Positions 35,162 to 44,940 are shown, counted from the stretch's first letter. The stretch: DNA of 64,000 bases from Aureispira sp045105775 (GCA_045105775.1 JBGCDW010000035.1:26855-90854); one strand, 5' to 3'. The notes: generated by a model from the sequence alone, not told the origin. Made by a program: numbers and translations.

Positions 35162-36235
35162 TTACACTTCTTCTGAAGCTTTGAGTTTTTCCATGTTGTA
35201 GGTCACTTGGATGGCTTCTATAAATTCATCAATCTGCCCATCCATCACTTCTCCTAAATTGTATTTGGTAAAGTTGATTCTATGATCGGTTACTCTATTT
35301 TGAGAATAGTTGTAAGTTCGAATTTTGGAAGAACGGTCGCCTGAAACAATCAAGGTGTTTCGCAAGGCAGAAATGCTGTCTTCATGCTCTTGTTGTTGCA
35401 ATTCATACAAGCGTGCATAGAGTTTGGTTAAGGCAATTTCGCGGTTTTTGAGCTGTGAACGGCCATCTTGACATTCTACAACTACTCCTGTTGGTTTGTG
35501 GGTCACACGCACGGCCGATTCGGTCTTGTTTACGTGCTGTCCTCCTGCTCCACTTGCTCTAAAGGTATCCCAAGACAAATCTGCTTTGTTAATCTCCACA
35601 TCTTCCATCTCAAAAATGGGCATTACCGCTACGGTAATAGCCGACGTGTGAACGCGCCCTTGTGATTCGGTTTTTGGAATGCGTTGTACGCGGTGAGTCC
35701 CCGATTCGTACTTAAGCGTGCCATATACATTGGCTCCAGTTACTTCCAAAATCACCTTGCTGTATCCCCCCGATTCGCTCTCGTTGGTAGCAATATACTC
35801 TCGCTTCCAACCTTGTCGATCAATAAAACGCTCATATACGCGTAGCATGTCTCCTGCAAAAATCGCGGCTTCATCGCCTCCTGCTCCTGAACGAATTTCG
35901 ATGGTGACATTTTTCTCGTCTTCTGGATCTTTGGGAATTAGCATTATTTTGAGTTCTTCCTCAAAAGGCCCCCTTTTCGTCTCCAATTCTTTGAGGTCAT
36001 CTTTGGCCATATCTACAAAATCAGGATCGTCCCCATCGTTGATGATTTCACGACATTCTGCTATATTGTCTAGCATTTGCTTGTATTCATCATGTGCTTT
36101 TACAAAAGGTTGCAAATCCTTGTATTCCTTGCTTATCTTCATAAAGCGCTTCATATCTCCTGTTATTTCAGGATCGGATAATTGCTCCTCTAACAATTGA
36201 TATTTATCCTTGAGTGCGCGTAGTTTATCTATCAT
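35162..36235 (-). CDS. prfA: peptide chain release factor 1
   Basis: This 357-residue protein matches RF1 throughout. The peptidyl-tRNA hydrolysis motif GGQ is at 231-233 in GAGGQHVNKTESAVR. The codon-reading P-x-T tripeptide is PKT at 187-189 (RIPKTESQGRVHTSA), which assigns it to RF1 (UAA/UAG) rather than RF2. The domain before it contains RSGAGGDEAAIFAGDMLRVY. No programmed frameshift is present. It ends translation at UAA and UAG. Sequence length and motifs are normal. Confidence 0.97.
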   Translation of the reverse strand: MIDKLRALKDKYQLLEEQLSDPEITGDMKRFMKISKEYKDLQPFVKAHDEYKQMLDNIAECREIINDGDDPDFVDMAKDDLKELETKRGPFEEELKIMLIPKDPEDEKNVTIEIRSGAGGDEAAIFAGDMLRVYERFIDRQGWKREYIATNESESGGYSKVILEVTGANVYGTLKYESGTHRVQRIPKTESQGRVHTSAITVAVMPIFEMEDVEINKADLSWDTFRASGAGGQHVNKTESAVRVTHKPTGVVVECQDGRSQLKNREIALTKLYARLYELQQQEHEDSISALRNTLIVSGDRSSKIRTYNYSQNRVTDHRINFTKYNLGEVMDGQIDEFIEAIQVTYNMEKLKASEEV

Positions 36236-36344
36236 AGTTTGATGTCATTTGGATCAATTTATAGCGTGTTGCCTACAACGACCTATAAATTGAATAATAC
36301 AGAGTGCAAAAATACAACTATTATCAAGGATTACCAAACCTTGA

Positions 36345-37175
36345 TTATGAACCCTTCAACATCAACGGTAATAACTCCAAAATAAGTTCCTCCAATTTGG
36401 CAGCAGCCACTTGTACCACAGCCAAAACTTCTTCTAAAGTAGTTTCTGTCAATTCCTCAATAGGGTAACAACGATTGGATACGACAGACACTACCAGCAC
36501 AGGCAAATCCATATGTTTGGCAACCAATACCTCTGGAACCGTAGACATGCCAACCACATCTCCTCCTATCAAGTGAAAGAAATTGTACTCTGCTGGAGTT
36601 TCCAAGTTGGGCCCTTGTGTTCCTACATACACACCTTCAAATGCACGAATGTTTTTAGCAGCAGCCAATTCCAATGCTTGCTGATTCAAAGGACGATTGT
36701 AAGCATTCAGCATATCTGGAAAACGCAAACCTAAACGATCATCGTTGGCACCACGCAATGGATTTTGAGCATGTAGATTGATATGATCCTTGATGAACAC
36801 CAAATCGCCTGCCTGTAAATGCGGCTGCACACTCCCCGCTGCATTAGAAATAATCACTTGTTCTACCCCCAAAAACTTAAGTACACGAATAGGAAACGTA
36901 ACAGCTTCCATATCATAGCCTTCATAATAATGAAAGCGGCCTGCCAATGCAGCAACAGCTACACCATTGAGGTATCCCAAAATAAGTTTCCCTGCATGAC
37001 CTGTCACCGTAGACTGTGCAAAATGAGGCAAAATAGCATACGGCAATTCAGCCACAACCTCAATACCTTTGGCCAAACCACTCAACCCTGTTCCCAAAAC
37101 CAAACCAATCCCTGGTTGAAAATTGCCTATGCGCTGGCGAATAAATGCAACGGTTTCCTGTATTTGATCGTACAT
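36345..37175 (-). CDS. purine-nucleoside phosphorylase
   Basis: This 276-residue protein belongs to the trimeric PNP/MTAP family. Motifs are IGLVLGTGLSGLAKGI, the phosphate-binding GHAGKLILG with RFHYYEGYDM, IISNAAGSVQPHLQAGDLV, and the base-binding YVGTQGPNLETPAEY. The specificity part GMSTVPEVLVAKHMDLPVLV matches low-molecular-mass PNPs that act on guanosine and inosine. It releases purine bases from nucleosides in salvage. The start is an ATG (MYDQIQETV). It lies 109 nt upstream of prfA on the same strand. Confidence 0.95.
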   Translation of the reverse strand: MYDQIQETVAFIRQRIGNFQPGIGLVLGTGLSGLAKGIEVVAELPYAILPHFAQSTVTGHAGKLILGYLNGVAVAALAGRFHYYEGYDMEAVTFPIRVLKFLGVEQVIISNAAGSVQPHLQAGDLVFIKDHINLHAQNPLRGANDDRLGLRFPDMLNAYNRPLNQQALELAAAKNIRAFEGVYVGTQGPNLETPAEYNFFHLIGGDVVGMSTVPEVLVAKHMDLPVLVVSVVSNRCYPIEELTETTLEEVLAVVQVAAAKLEELILELLPLMLKGS

Positions 37176-37565
37176 GATATTTTAAATTTTTATATAAAAT
37201 ACTGTAAAGGTAGCCAGCTTTGAACAAGTAGCCAAAATAACTTAACAACATGTCGCCCATAAAAACTTGAAAAATTCAAATTTTCTTCCTTTTTTTCATA
37301 AAAATGTAATATAAGGAACTTTTTTATCCCCAAAACCGTATATTATATGGTAGTCAGGCTTATTGCCCCCTATGTTATTAATAACAAATAAATATGACAA
37401 TATATTTTTTTCAAAATTTCCAACCTTTTGATATAAAATGTTGTCATCGAAGTATAATTTAGGATATAGTTTTAGTAGTTTTTACAAAAAGAAATACTAT
37501 TTTTATAAAAATTACAACTAAAGCCTTAGATTGCAAGTAGTTAGTGTTTTTTTTGGTCAAAACCC
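37176..37565. other. AT-rich intergenic region upstream of the small secreted protein
   Basis: This stretch of about 390 nt is very AT-rich and has no gene. It separates the PNP gene (minus) from the strongly promoted plus-strand gene at 37730. I saw no repeats or hairpins of note, apart from A/T runs. Confidence 0.5.
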
Positions 37566-37595
37566 TTGAATTGCTGAAATAAAGATGTATATTTG
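37566..37595 (+). promoter_or_regulatory. near-consensus Bacteroidota promoter
   Basis: TTG (37566-37568), 19 nt, then TATATTTG (37588-37595): this is the best promoter in the window. It predicts a leader of about 125 nt before the ATG at 37730, long enough for regulation at the RNA level. It drives the 149-residue secreted protein. Confidence 0.75.
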
Positions 37596-37729
37596 GGTAG
37601 CACTAATTTACTCTTGTTAATGTCGCGTTATAAGATTGTTAATCAAGAACAATTATTGTATAAAACAGTTGTAAAGAATACTGCTTTAAAATTCTTATTT
37701 TTTAAATTTTAACAAAAAACTAATTAGCT

Positions 37730-38179
37730 ATGAAAGTTTTAATGTTAGCTCTAGCAATGGTAGTAGCCTTAGGTTCTGCTTTTGCAAATGCACCAGCGAA
37801 TGAAGAAAAAATGGTTGCTGTTGTATTGATGATGGATGAAGGTGATGATCAACAAATCGTTGCTACAATTTACACTACTCTAATGGCTGCTGAGAAAGTG
37901 GCTAAAGTTCTCGATATCGAGATGATCGCAGAAGACGAAGTAAATGACGATGTATTCGTATTTTCTTTGAAGTCTGAAGATCAGAAGAAATTGACTATGA
38001 AAATGTTTGACGAAGAAGGTTTCCAAACTGTAGGTCACAACACTCTTCAAGTAGAAGATGGTAACAACTACAACGCCTTGAACGTTAAAGAACTACAAGA
38101 CGGTACTTACAAGTTCCAATTGACTGATGAAAATGGAGCTGTAAAAGAGAAAACCATCACAATCAACCGTAACAAGTAA
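37730..38179 (+). CDS. small secreted protein, probably abundant, family unknown
   Basis: This 149-residue protein has a signal peptide (MKVLMLALAMVVALGSAFAN, cut near ANA). The mature part is acidic with a mixed alpha/beta pattern, and ends in a beta-hairpin (LQDGTYKFQLTDENGAVKEK). That end has the rhythm of a T9SS-type or SusE-like domain but is too short to call. Codons are clean and AT-poor for the region, the promoter is near consensus and a perfect terminator follows, all signs of strong expression. I do not recognise the family. It could be a structural or binding protein in the periplasm or on the surface. Confidence 0.8.
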   Translation: MKVLMLALAMVVALGSAFANAPANEEKMVAVVLMMDEGDDQQIVATIYTTLMAAEKVAKVLDIEMIAEDEVNDDVFVFSLKSEDQKKLTMKMFDEEGFQTVGHNTLQVEDGNNYNALNVKELQDGTYKFQLTDENGAVKEKTITINRNK

Positions 38180-38203
38180 TTAATATTACTTTGTTCTTAT
38201 AGT

Positions 38204-38240
38204 GAAAGCTGTTCCGAATATTCGGAACAGCTTTCTTTTT
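38204..38240 (+). terminator. perfect palindromic terminator
   Basis: A perfect 32-bp inverted repeat (38204-38235) built on GAAAGCTGTTCCGAAT and its complement, with no spare loop bases, is followed by TTTTT on the plus strand. It ends the small secreted protein gene 25 nt after its stop. Confidence 0.85.
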
Positions 38241-38248
38241 ATTATACC

Positions 38249-39102
38249 CTACCCTTTTTGCTCCAACTGCTCCAACAACCACTGTCGCTCTGGTAATTTA
38301 GGCTCCTCCTCTACCGCACACACTAACGATACCCGCATCTCCTCTTCATAAAAGTTATACTGCTGCAATTTTCTAAAATATTTAATAAATACAGTATAAG
38401 TATTTTTTAATTGTTTACAAACAATTCTTTATCCCGTTTAATATATCGATCAAAACTCACCAGCAACGATTCTAATGCCATATATTCTTGTAATTCATAG
38501 TAGATTTTCATCAGTGTTACTTTAGAATCAATCACCAATTCTCTATCCTGAGGTTCTATAGTTTGCAAACAAAGCATTGCTTTCTCATATGCCTTGATTT
38601 GATAGTACACCTTGGCATAATTGTACGCTTGATAAGTTGTTTGATGCGATACAGGCAAATAACTCACATACTCCTCTATGAATTACATGACCCAATCATA
38701 AGCTTTGCACTTGATACCTATCGCTACTATATTTTTGTAGGTAAATCGCGACAATTGTTGCTGCTGTATAAGTACCCCACAATCTAAGCCAGATTGATAC
38801 ATTTTAAACACCTCTTCAGCAAAAGACAGGTCTCCACGATTGAGTTGTTTGATGAAAAAATTAATAGTTATCAAATAAAATTCCCTCAACTCTTCTACAT
38901 CAAACAAATCCCAATGTTCCAAAAATGTAGCTTTAAGCTTCAAACAAGCGGTAATATTATTATGATCTACTGAGGCTTGATAGCTGTAATAATAAACTGC
39001 AATTGTAGGAATGTTTAACCAGTTTCCCTCTTCTACCTCTCTGAGAATTTGCTCAATATAATTCAATTGATAAGATGCGCTAAAAACCTGTTGGTGCGAC
39101 AA
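38249..39102 (-). pseudogene. broken TPR-like gene (nonsense, frameshift, missing 5' end)
   Basis: Read on the minus strand, a helical-repeat protein runs from 39102 to 38249 but is broken. After YDWVM there is an in-frame TAA (near 38683) and the protein goes on as FIEEYVSYLPVSHQ without shift, consistent with a single CAA-to-TAA change. At about 38410 the frame shifts after ELFV, and coding continues in another frame as LKNTYTVFIKYFRKLQQY, then EEEPKLPERQWLLEQLEQKG to a TAG. The 5' end is lost: homology would begin upstream of a TTG at 39102, where the DNA turns into an unrelated T9SS fragment. The helices (YAKVYYQIKAYEKAMLCLQ) look like TPR units. Confidence 0.8.
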
Positions 39103-39225
39103 AGTAATTCAGCTGGGGCGCAAGAAATTATATTCCAACGCCAAAATCTAGGTTCAGGTATCTATTTTTATCGCTTGGAGGGCAATGGATTGTTCTTACA
39201 TGCTGGACAACTGATTATAAAATAA
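39088..39225 (+). pseudogene. orphan C-terminal T9SS sorting-domain remnant
   Basis: This plus-strand stretch reads LLVRQSNSAGAQEIIFQR, then GSGIYFYRLEGNGLFLHAGQ, and LIIK-stop at 39223-39225. It is clearly related to the end of the large surface protein 3 kb downstream, which has IIIQRKKLTPGIYFYRLEGD and LHAGQLLVQ. There is no upstream body: the reading turns into the minus-strand TPR-like gene at about 39090. A complete terminator still follows. It is the 3' end of a former surface-protein gene whose front was deleted. Confidence 0.85.
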
Positions 39226-39253
39226 AAGCCTTATTACTCCGTATACTTTATAC

Positions 39254-39288
39254 AAGGTTTCTTCAGTGATGAAGAAACCTTTTTTTTG
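39254..39288 (+). terminator. terminator behind the T9SS remnant
   Basis: AAGGTTTCTTC (39254-39264) pairs with GAAGAAACCTT (39271-39281) and a T run follows. It still stands although the gene it served is reduced to its last codons. Confidence 0.9.
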
Positions 39289-39443
39289 CAAATTTTCGAC
39301 TGACATAAAGGTGACATTTTGCACAGTGTTTACGTTTTACTCACACAACCCAAAAAGTACTGCTATGCAAGCGTACACCAACGATGAATAAATTAGTTGG
39401 GTACTTGCACGCTTATTCACCCATCATTCAACACCTTATTCAA

Positions 39444-42377
39444 ATGAATTATCTCTACACGATTCTGAGCTGCTTTGCACTTCTATTGAGCAGCTACACC
39501 CTACACGCCTCCCATATTGCAGCAGCTGATATTAGCTACGAGTGCTTGGGCAACAATAATTATGAATTTACACTGCGTCTTTACCGCGATTGCAGAGGCA
39601 TTCCTATTACTCCTAGATACACTATACAAATACAGGGAATAGGTGCTTGTTCTAATATTTCTATTCCTACCAGTATTCCCAAAGTAAGTGAAATAGAATT
39701 GCCTGTTTTGTGTTCTGACCCTAATATACCTAGATCTTGTGGTTTCAATGGCACTTCACTAGGGCTAGGTTATGAAGAAATCATTTACAAAGGACGGGTA
39801 AATCTAGCCCAGCTCAATGGCTGCAATTGGCAAGTTAGTTGGGCTACCTGCTGCCGCAACAATGCGATTACAACAGCCAACCCTGCTACGAGTACCTATG
39901 TTTATGCCTCCTTTATAGATTCTAGTATTGTATGTAATAACTCCCCCACCTTTAACAATACGCCTGTATTTATTGTCTGTGATAGCAATTTGCAAGAGAT
40001 TTCAAATGCCATGATTGATTTGGACGGCGATTCTCTGGTCTATAGTTTGGTCAATCCATTGGATGCCTACAACACGTTTGTTCCTTATAATGCTGGTTTT
40101 TCTGCTACTCAACCGCTCACTACTACCCCAGCTGGATTTCAGTTTAATCCTAGCAGTGGGCAAATGACCTTTACCCCCAGTGGCACACAAGTGACCATTA
40201 CTGATGTTTTGGTACAAGAATATAGAAACGGGCAGTTGATTGGGCAAACACAACGCAGTATACAAATTGCTGTTATGAATTGTAACAACAATAATAGCCT
40301 TACTCTAGACCAAGTATCTAGACAAGTAAACGGCATTTGGCAAACACAGGGTACCAATACTACTTTTGACATTTGCCCAGGTGAAGTCTTGAATTTCAAA
40401 TTGGAGTTGTCAGACGTAGACGCGAATGATACACTTGCCCTCAATGCCGCCTACTCTAGCTTGCTCCGAACCTACCCTAACGCAACGGTTCAAAGCTATC
40501 ATGGTGCGGCAACCAATCAACTGACGATAGAAGTAAGCATTCCTATTGTCCAAGTTGGAACGTTTACGCTAGGAGTCAATGATAATGCTTGCCCTGCTGT
40601 AGATTTGCAGACTTTTGGGATTGATTTGGTGCCTAGAGCCAATTGTGCACGACTCACAGGACGTATTTTTATGGATGACAACAACAATTGCCTAGCCGAT
40701 CCTACCGAGTTAACGGTTCCACAAGCACCTATTTACATCAACAAAGGCAACTCTCCCATACGCGTACATATAGATGGACAGGGCTATTTCTCTATGTTGG
40801 TCGATACAGGGACGTATCAAATTTCCGTACAAACGCCCTCTACTCTCGTCCAATTGTGCCCAACCGTACAATCCTTTACCTTGAGCAACTTATCAAGCAG
40901 CATCAATGTAGATTTACCCCTACAAACAACTGCATGGTGTCCAGCCTTGGAAGTAAATATAGGAGCCAATGCCCTTATTCATTGTCGCCCCTCTACTTAT
41001 CAGGTTAGTTATTGTAATAATGGCAATCAAACTGCTTATAATGCTCGAGTAGAAGTGACGCTCGATTCGCTGTTTGTTATCAATAGCAGTACCTTGCCTA
41101 TTCTCAGCCAAAATAATTATACCTATACCTTTGATTTGGATAGTATTCCTGTTGGTATTTGTGGTAACTTTAGTATTACTGGTGTGCTAGATACAGCCTG
41201 TGATTTTAGTTTACGTGGACGTACCCATTGTGCGCGCGCTCATATTTTTCCTGATACTATTTGTGGAAGTTGGACGGGTGCCCTATTGCAAGTAGAAGGA
41301 CGCTGTCAAAATGATTCTGTTAGTTTTAGAATGCACAATACAGGCCAACAAGCCATGTCTGCTCCTCAACGTCCATTGATTATTATGGACAATCTAATTT
41401 TGACAACAGGAACGCCGATACAACTTGCCGCCAATGCCAGTTCTCCTTGGATGCACTTTCCAGCTACAGGAGCTACTTACCGAGCAGAGATAGATCAAGA
41501 ACCCTTTTATCCTTGGGGCTTGAGTGCTGCCGCGATTGTAGAAGGTTGTCAGGATACCACGCTTTCCTCGGCACCTGTCAGTACAGGAATGGTCAATATT
41601 TTCTCCTTGGATGAAGGCTTGCCCTATATAGGATTAGATTGCCAGCCCAATGTAGGCAGCTATGATCCCAATGATAAACAAGCGTTCCCTATTGGACATC
41701 AAAGCCCGCATTACATCAGAGCCAACGAAGATCTGAAATACAGAATCAGATTTCAAAATACAGGTACGTATAATGCTCAATTTATAACCCTGGTAGACAC
41801 CCTTTCACCTTACCTAGATCCTTTTAGTGTAGTGCCTACTGTAGCCAGTCATGCTTATACTTGGAGAATCAAGGAGGGGCATATCCTAGAAGTTTACTTT
41901 GATCATATTTATTTACCCGCCGCTCAAAATGATTCTTTAGGCTCTCAAGGCTTTGTTGATTTTAAGATCAAACAACAAGTTAATAACCCTATAGGAACCG
42001 TTATCAACAATAGCGCTGCTATTTATTTTGATTTAAACCCACCTATTATTACCAATACTACCTTTCATACGATTGGGGATAATTTCCTTCAATTTATCAA
42101 TTTGCCCAGTGTAGAGCAAGGTGATGCGCTAACGGTAACGGCTTTTCCTAACCCCTTTAGTCAATCTACAACCTTACGCATTCAAGACAGCCAACACTAC
42201 GAACAGCTCAATGTGCAAGTATTTAATGCATTGGGTCAGTTGGTCGATCAAACAAGTAATCAAGGCAGTGAGCAGCAAATTATTATTCAACGCAAAAAAT
42301 TGACTCCAGGCATCTATTTTTATCGCTTGGAGGGCGATGGCAAACAGCTTCATGCAGGACAGCTCCTCGTTCAATAA
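39444..42377 (+). CDS. large surface protein with DUF7619 and T9SS sorting domains
   Basis: I chose the ATG at 39444 (MNYLYTILSCFALLLSS), which begins a proper signal peptide ending near HAS; an upstream ATG at 39384 would add 20 residues before it. The protein of about 977 residues has an N-terminal beta domain with paired cysteines (CLGNNNYEF, RDCRGIPI) and several Ig/SdrD-like sandwich units. Near residue 760 it has the DUF7619 signature (NVGSYDPNDKQAFPIGH, LKYRIRFQNTGTYNAQF, NNSAAIYFDLNPPIITNT). It ends in a T9SS type A domain (AFPNPFSQSTTLRI, FNALGQLVDQ). It should be exported and fixed to the surface, perhaps as an adhesin. A remnant of a related gene lies just upstream. Confidence 0.85.
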   Translation: MNYLYTILSCFALLLSSYTLHASHIAAADISYECLGNNNYEFTLRLYRDCRGIPITPRYTIQIQGIGACSNISIPTSIPKVSEIELPVLCSDPNIPRSCGFNGTSLGLGYEEIIYKGRVNLAQLNGCNWQVSWATCCRNNAITTANPATSTYVYASFIDSSIVCNNSPTFNNTPVFIVCDSNLQEISNAMIDLDGDSLVYSLVNPLDAYNTFVPYNAGFSATQPLTTTPAGFQFNPSSGQMTFTPSGTQVTITDVLVQEYRNGQLIGQTQRSIQIAVMNCNNNNSLTLDQVSRQVNGIWQTQGTNTTFDICPGEVLNFKLELSDVDANDTLALNAAYSSLLRTYPNATVQSYHGAATNQLTIEVSIPIVQVGTFTLGVNDNACPAVDLQTFGIDLVPRANCARLTGRIFMDDNNNCLADPTELTVPQAPIYINKGNSPIRVHIDGQGYFSMLVDTGTYQISVQTPSTLVQLCPTVQSFTLSNLSSSINVDLPLQTTAWCPALEVNIGANALIHCRPSTYQVSYCNNGNQTAYNARVEVTLDSLFVINSSTLPILSQNNYTYTFDLDSIPVGICGNFSITGVLDTACDFSLRGRTHCARAHIFPDTICGSWTGALLQVEGRCQNDSVSFRMHNTGQQAMSAPQRPLIIMDNLILTTGTPIQLAANASSPWMHFPATGATYRAEIDQEPFYPWGLSAAAIVEGCQDTTLSSAPVSTGMVNIFSLDEGLPYIGLDCQPNVGSYDPNDKQAFPIGHQSPHYIRANEDLKYRIRFQNTGTYNAQFITLVDTLSPYLDPFSVVPTVASHAYTWRIKEGHILEVYFDHIYLPAAQNDSLGSQGFVDFKIKQQVNNPIGTVINNSAAIYFDLNPPIITNTTFHTIGDNFLQFINLPSVEQGDALTVTAFPNPFSQSTTLRIQDSQHYEQLNVQVFNALGQLVDQTSNQGSEQQIIIQRKKLTPGIYFYRLEGDGKQLHAGQLLVQ

Positions 42378-42402
42378 GTTGATATTTATTATAATTTTTC
42401 AG

Positions 42403-42438
42403 AAGGTCATTTCAAGTCATTGGAATGGCCTTTTTTAT
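42403..42438 (+). terminator. terminator of the large surface protein gene
   Basis: AAGGTCATT (42403-42411) pairs, with G-T pairs, with AATGGCCTT (42424-42432) and is followed by TTTTTATTA. The gap to the next gene (to 42689) shows nothing else. Confidence 0.75.
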
Positions 42439-42689
42439 TACTCAACATCTTCATTTTCAAACAACTTAAAGCTCTAAACCAATCTTTATTCTACACGCTA
42501 ATTGGTAGTGCTGTAATCTCCATTTTGTAGCCAGTTACAAAACTCGGTTTGTTTTTTGTTTTTCTATCTCCAAAAGCTTTTGTCCTCTAATAAACAAGCT
42601 TGCCTTTCCTAAGCCTACGTATTGGCCTAACCATGCCCCATTGAGCATTCTAAAACAAATCCTTATTTCTTCACTTCAACACTTAGTTT

Positions 42690-44243
42690 ATGAAATTATT
42701 ATCCTTCGTAAGTTTGCTCTTGCTATGCCTTGGTACCACACACGCCCAATTTAGTATCCAACAATATCAATCCATCCGAAGTCCTGAAACCTCTGCTATT
42801 AGCACCGATGGCCAGTATTTTTATGTATCCGAAAGCAATGGAATTATTGTCTACAAAATAGATGCAACCACCCGAAAACTAGAAACGCTTCAAACTATCA
42901 AAACCAAGAACGATAGAGGGGATGTTATTCTTACTCCAGACAATAAATTTATACTAGCCTCCAGTTATGGAGCGAATGCCGTAGTAGTCTATAAAAGAGC
43001 CAATGATGGTAAATTGAGTTTACATCAATCTTATACGAACATCGGGCAAGCAACCCTTAAAAAACCAATGGATTTGGTTTTATCACCCAGTGGACGTTAT
43101 ATTTTTGTAACCTGCGATCGAACACTTTTTACCTTTCGTTTTGAGGCAGGCCAATTGACCTATGTAGAGCAAAATACATTAGATGGTAGTTATCATGGGA
43201 CAGTTTATTTTAGCCCTGACAACAAACATGTATTTATTGAGGATTATAAAAGTGGCACCCCAAATTGTTACATGCCTATATTGACACTAGATGAATCAAC
43301 GGGACATTTGGAAGTCGTAGGTTGCTTGGATCAGAACAAGCACTACCCTATTCCTAATGCCTATTGGGATTTTTTTGGAGAAAGAAGGCAATACAAGGTC
43401 TCCGCAGATTTAGACTATCTCGCCTTTTCGCCTGAGGGCAAAGATGTGTACATGTATGGTGTAGAAAATCATAGCAATGGGGGTTCGGCTGCGGTGATGC
43501 ATTACAGATGGATCAATGGACAATTGACCTTGCAAAAAGCCTATTATGGCCTAGAAAAAAAATATAGAATCAATGGGATGAAAAACATCTACTTAGATGG
43601 TAGTGGGGATTATATGTATGTATTGTCAGGGGGCGAAGATTCGGGTATCTTCATTTTTAAGCGCAACACTATTACAGGTGACCTCACTTTTGTACAATCC
43701 TTTGAAAAACTAAAAAATTTCCCCCGTATAATTACCCCTTATCGAATCAGTTTTAGTCAAGACAACAAAGCGGTATATGTGTCCAATTATTTTGGAGGCA
43801 ATGTAATGGTATTGGAAAACAAAGCAGGAAAAGCAGGCCCCAGCAAAAAAACAGTAGTTCCACCGCCTGCTCCTATCGTCAATCCCTCTATCGACCAAAA
43901 ACCTATTGACAATAATCCTTCTAATACTGTTGTTACGACTAATGACAATTGTGAATTTCCTAGTATTGCTTCCAATGAACTAGCTCGCCTAGAAAATGCC
44001 TTACAAGCACTAGCTACCGAACAAGAACGATATGATTACCTACTCAAACAATTGCAAAACAGATGCGTACAAACCGTACAAGTACTTCGTTTGGGACGTG
44101 CTTTTGAAGTAGAGTATTTGCGGTTAGAATTTGTAAAATTTGCCTATTACTACACCGCAGATTTGGAGAATTTTTATTTGCTAGATACCCTCTTTACCAG
44201 TACACGACTAAAGCAATCGTTCAAAAAATACTTAGAGGGATAA
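42690..44243 (+). CDS. secreted beta-propeller protein with C-terminal DUF4476 domain
   Basis: This 517-residue protein has a signal peptide (LLSFVSLLLLCLGTTHAQ). At about 20-385 there is a seven-bladed propeller of the lactonase type (DUF/PF10282-like), with repeated blades such as GDVILTPDNKFILASSYGAN, MDLVLSPSGRYIFVT and YRISFSQDNKAVYVSNYFGG. A proline-rich linker (VVPPPAPIVNPS) follows. The last 100 residues fit DUF4476: the FDSDRLE-type pattern appears as RLGRAFEVEYLRLEFVKFAY, and the end as LLDTLFTSTRLKQSF. Lactonase activity is not assured in such secreted forms; a binding role is as likely. Confidence 0.82.
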   Translation: MKLLSFVSLLLLCLGTTHAQFSIQQYQSIRSPETSAISTDGQYFYVSESNGIIVYKIDATTRKLETLQTIKTKNDRGDVILTPDNKFILASSYGANAVVVYKRANDGKLSLHQSYTNIGQATLKKPMDLVLSPSGRYIFVTCDRTLFTFRFEAGQLTYVEQNTLDGSYHGTVYFSPDNKHVFIEDYKSGTPNCYMPILTLDESTGHLEVVGCLDQNKHYPIPNAYWDFFGERRQYKVSADLDYLAFSPEGKDVYMYGVENHSNGGSAAVMHYRWINGQLTLQKAYYGLEKKYRINGMKNIYLDGSGDYMYVLSGGEDSGIFIFKRNTITGDLTFVQSFEKLKNFPRIITPYRISFSQDNKAVYVSNYFGGNVMVLENKAGKAGPSKKTVVPPPAPIVNPSIDQKPIDNNPSNTVVTTNDNCEFPSIASNELARLENALQALATEQERYDYLLKQLQNRCVQTVQVLRLGRAFEVEYLRLEFVKFAYYYTADLENFYLLDTLFTSTRLKQSFKKYLEG

Positions 44244-44272
44244 TGGACCACATTTTACAATCCCTACCTTTC

Positions 44273-44317
44273 AGAGGTTGTTTCTACAGCAATGATAGTA
44301 GAGCAACCTCTTTTTTG
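44273..44317 (+). terminator. terminator of the propeller gene
   Basis: AGAGGTTG (44273-44280) pairs with CAACCTCT (44304-44311), with a second inner pairing of CTAC and GTAG, and T residues follow. Confidence 0.8.
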
Positions 44318-44518
44318 TCAACAAAAAAATGATAAAACTCCATATTCAAGGTGCAAAATTATTTTTTTTGGTCAAATTTTGTAACTTTTTCTACGCTTTG
44401 CGTTAAGCCTATTAGACATAATAGGCTTAAGAAACGTTTATTTATATAGTAGGGCTTTTATCATACCTACTCACAACCCCTTCATAGCATTTCCCATCAC
44501 CATTAAACTAAATTGCTT

Positions 44519-44812
44519 ATGAATTATTTTTTTAGAGTTGGGTGCCTTTGGATGATTGTATTATTATTTTGTGGTAATACATGGGCACAAGCACAAAAAT
44601 GCGGAAAAACTACGAGCACGACCATTGCTATTTCAGAGCAAAAAGAATCTCCTAATCACCTATATACTGCTCCGCCAAAAGACAAACCTTTAGTTTCTGA
44701 ACAAACTAAAATCCCTTCCAAACAAAGCAAAATAAGCCAAAAACGCCGTCAACGCTTCTGGAAACGCCAACAGAAAAACCGCAAAAAAGGCTGCCCAGCA
44801 GCTAAGTTTTAA
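44519..44812 (+). CDS. small secreted basic protein, family unknown
   Basis: The ATG at 44519 gives a 97-residue protein; a TTG six bases earlier is less likely. A signal peptide (MNYFFRVGCLWMIVLLFCG, cut near AQA) is followed by a Thr/Ser/Lys-rich stretch. A strongly basic tail reads QKRRQRFWKRQQKNRKKGC and ends with a cysteine shortly before the stop. No domain is known to me. It may bind a polyanion such as LPS or extracellular DNA. The leader before it is AT-rich and no clear promoter was found. Confidence 0.55.
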   Translation: MNYFFRVGCLWMIVLLFCGNTWAQAQKCGKTTSTTIAISEQKESPNHLYTAPPKDKPLVSEQTKIPSKQSKISQKRRQRFWKRQQKNRKKGCPAAKF

Positions 44813-44868
44813 GCGTTGTTTCAATCCTAAACCTCAAAAATAAGTGCATCTTTGTAAGAGATCAGCAG

Positions 44869-44894
44869 CAGGGCATTATTACAATAGTGCCCTG
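44869..44894. other. hairpin between the small basic protein gene and dgkA
   Basis: CAGGGCA (44869-44875) pairs with TGCCCTG (44888-44894), extended by TATT/ATAG. It lacks a T run, so it is more likely part of the dgkA leader than a terminator. Confidence 0.4.
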
Positions 44895-44940
44895 CCCTTC
44901 TGTAACAAAACTCTTTTTTGCTTTTCCAACAGTTTTCCCC

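Noticed and set aside
35162..36235. Release factor 2 with programmed frameshift
   Set aside because: The codon-reading tripeptide is P-x-T and the frame is continuous, so it is RF1.
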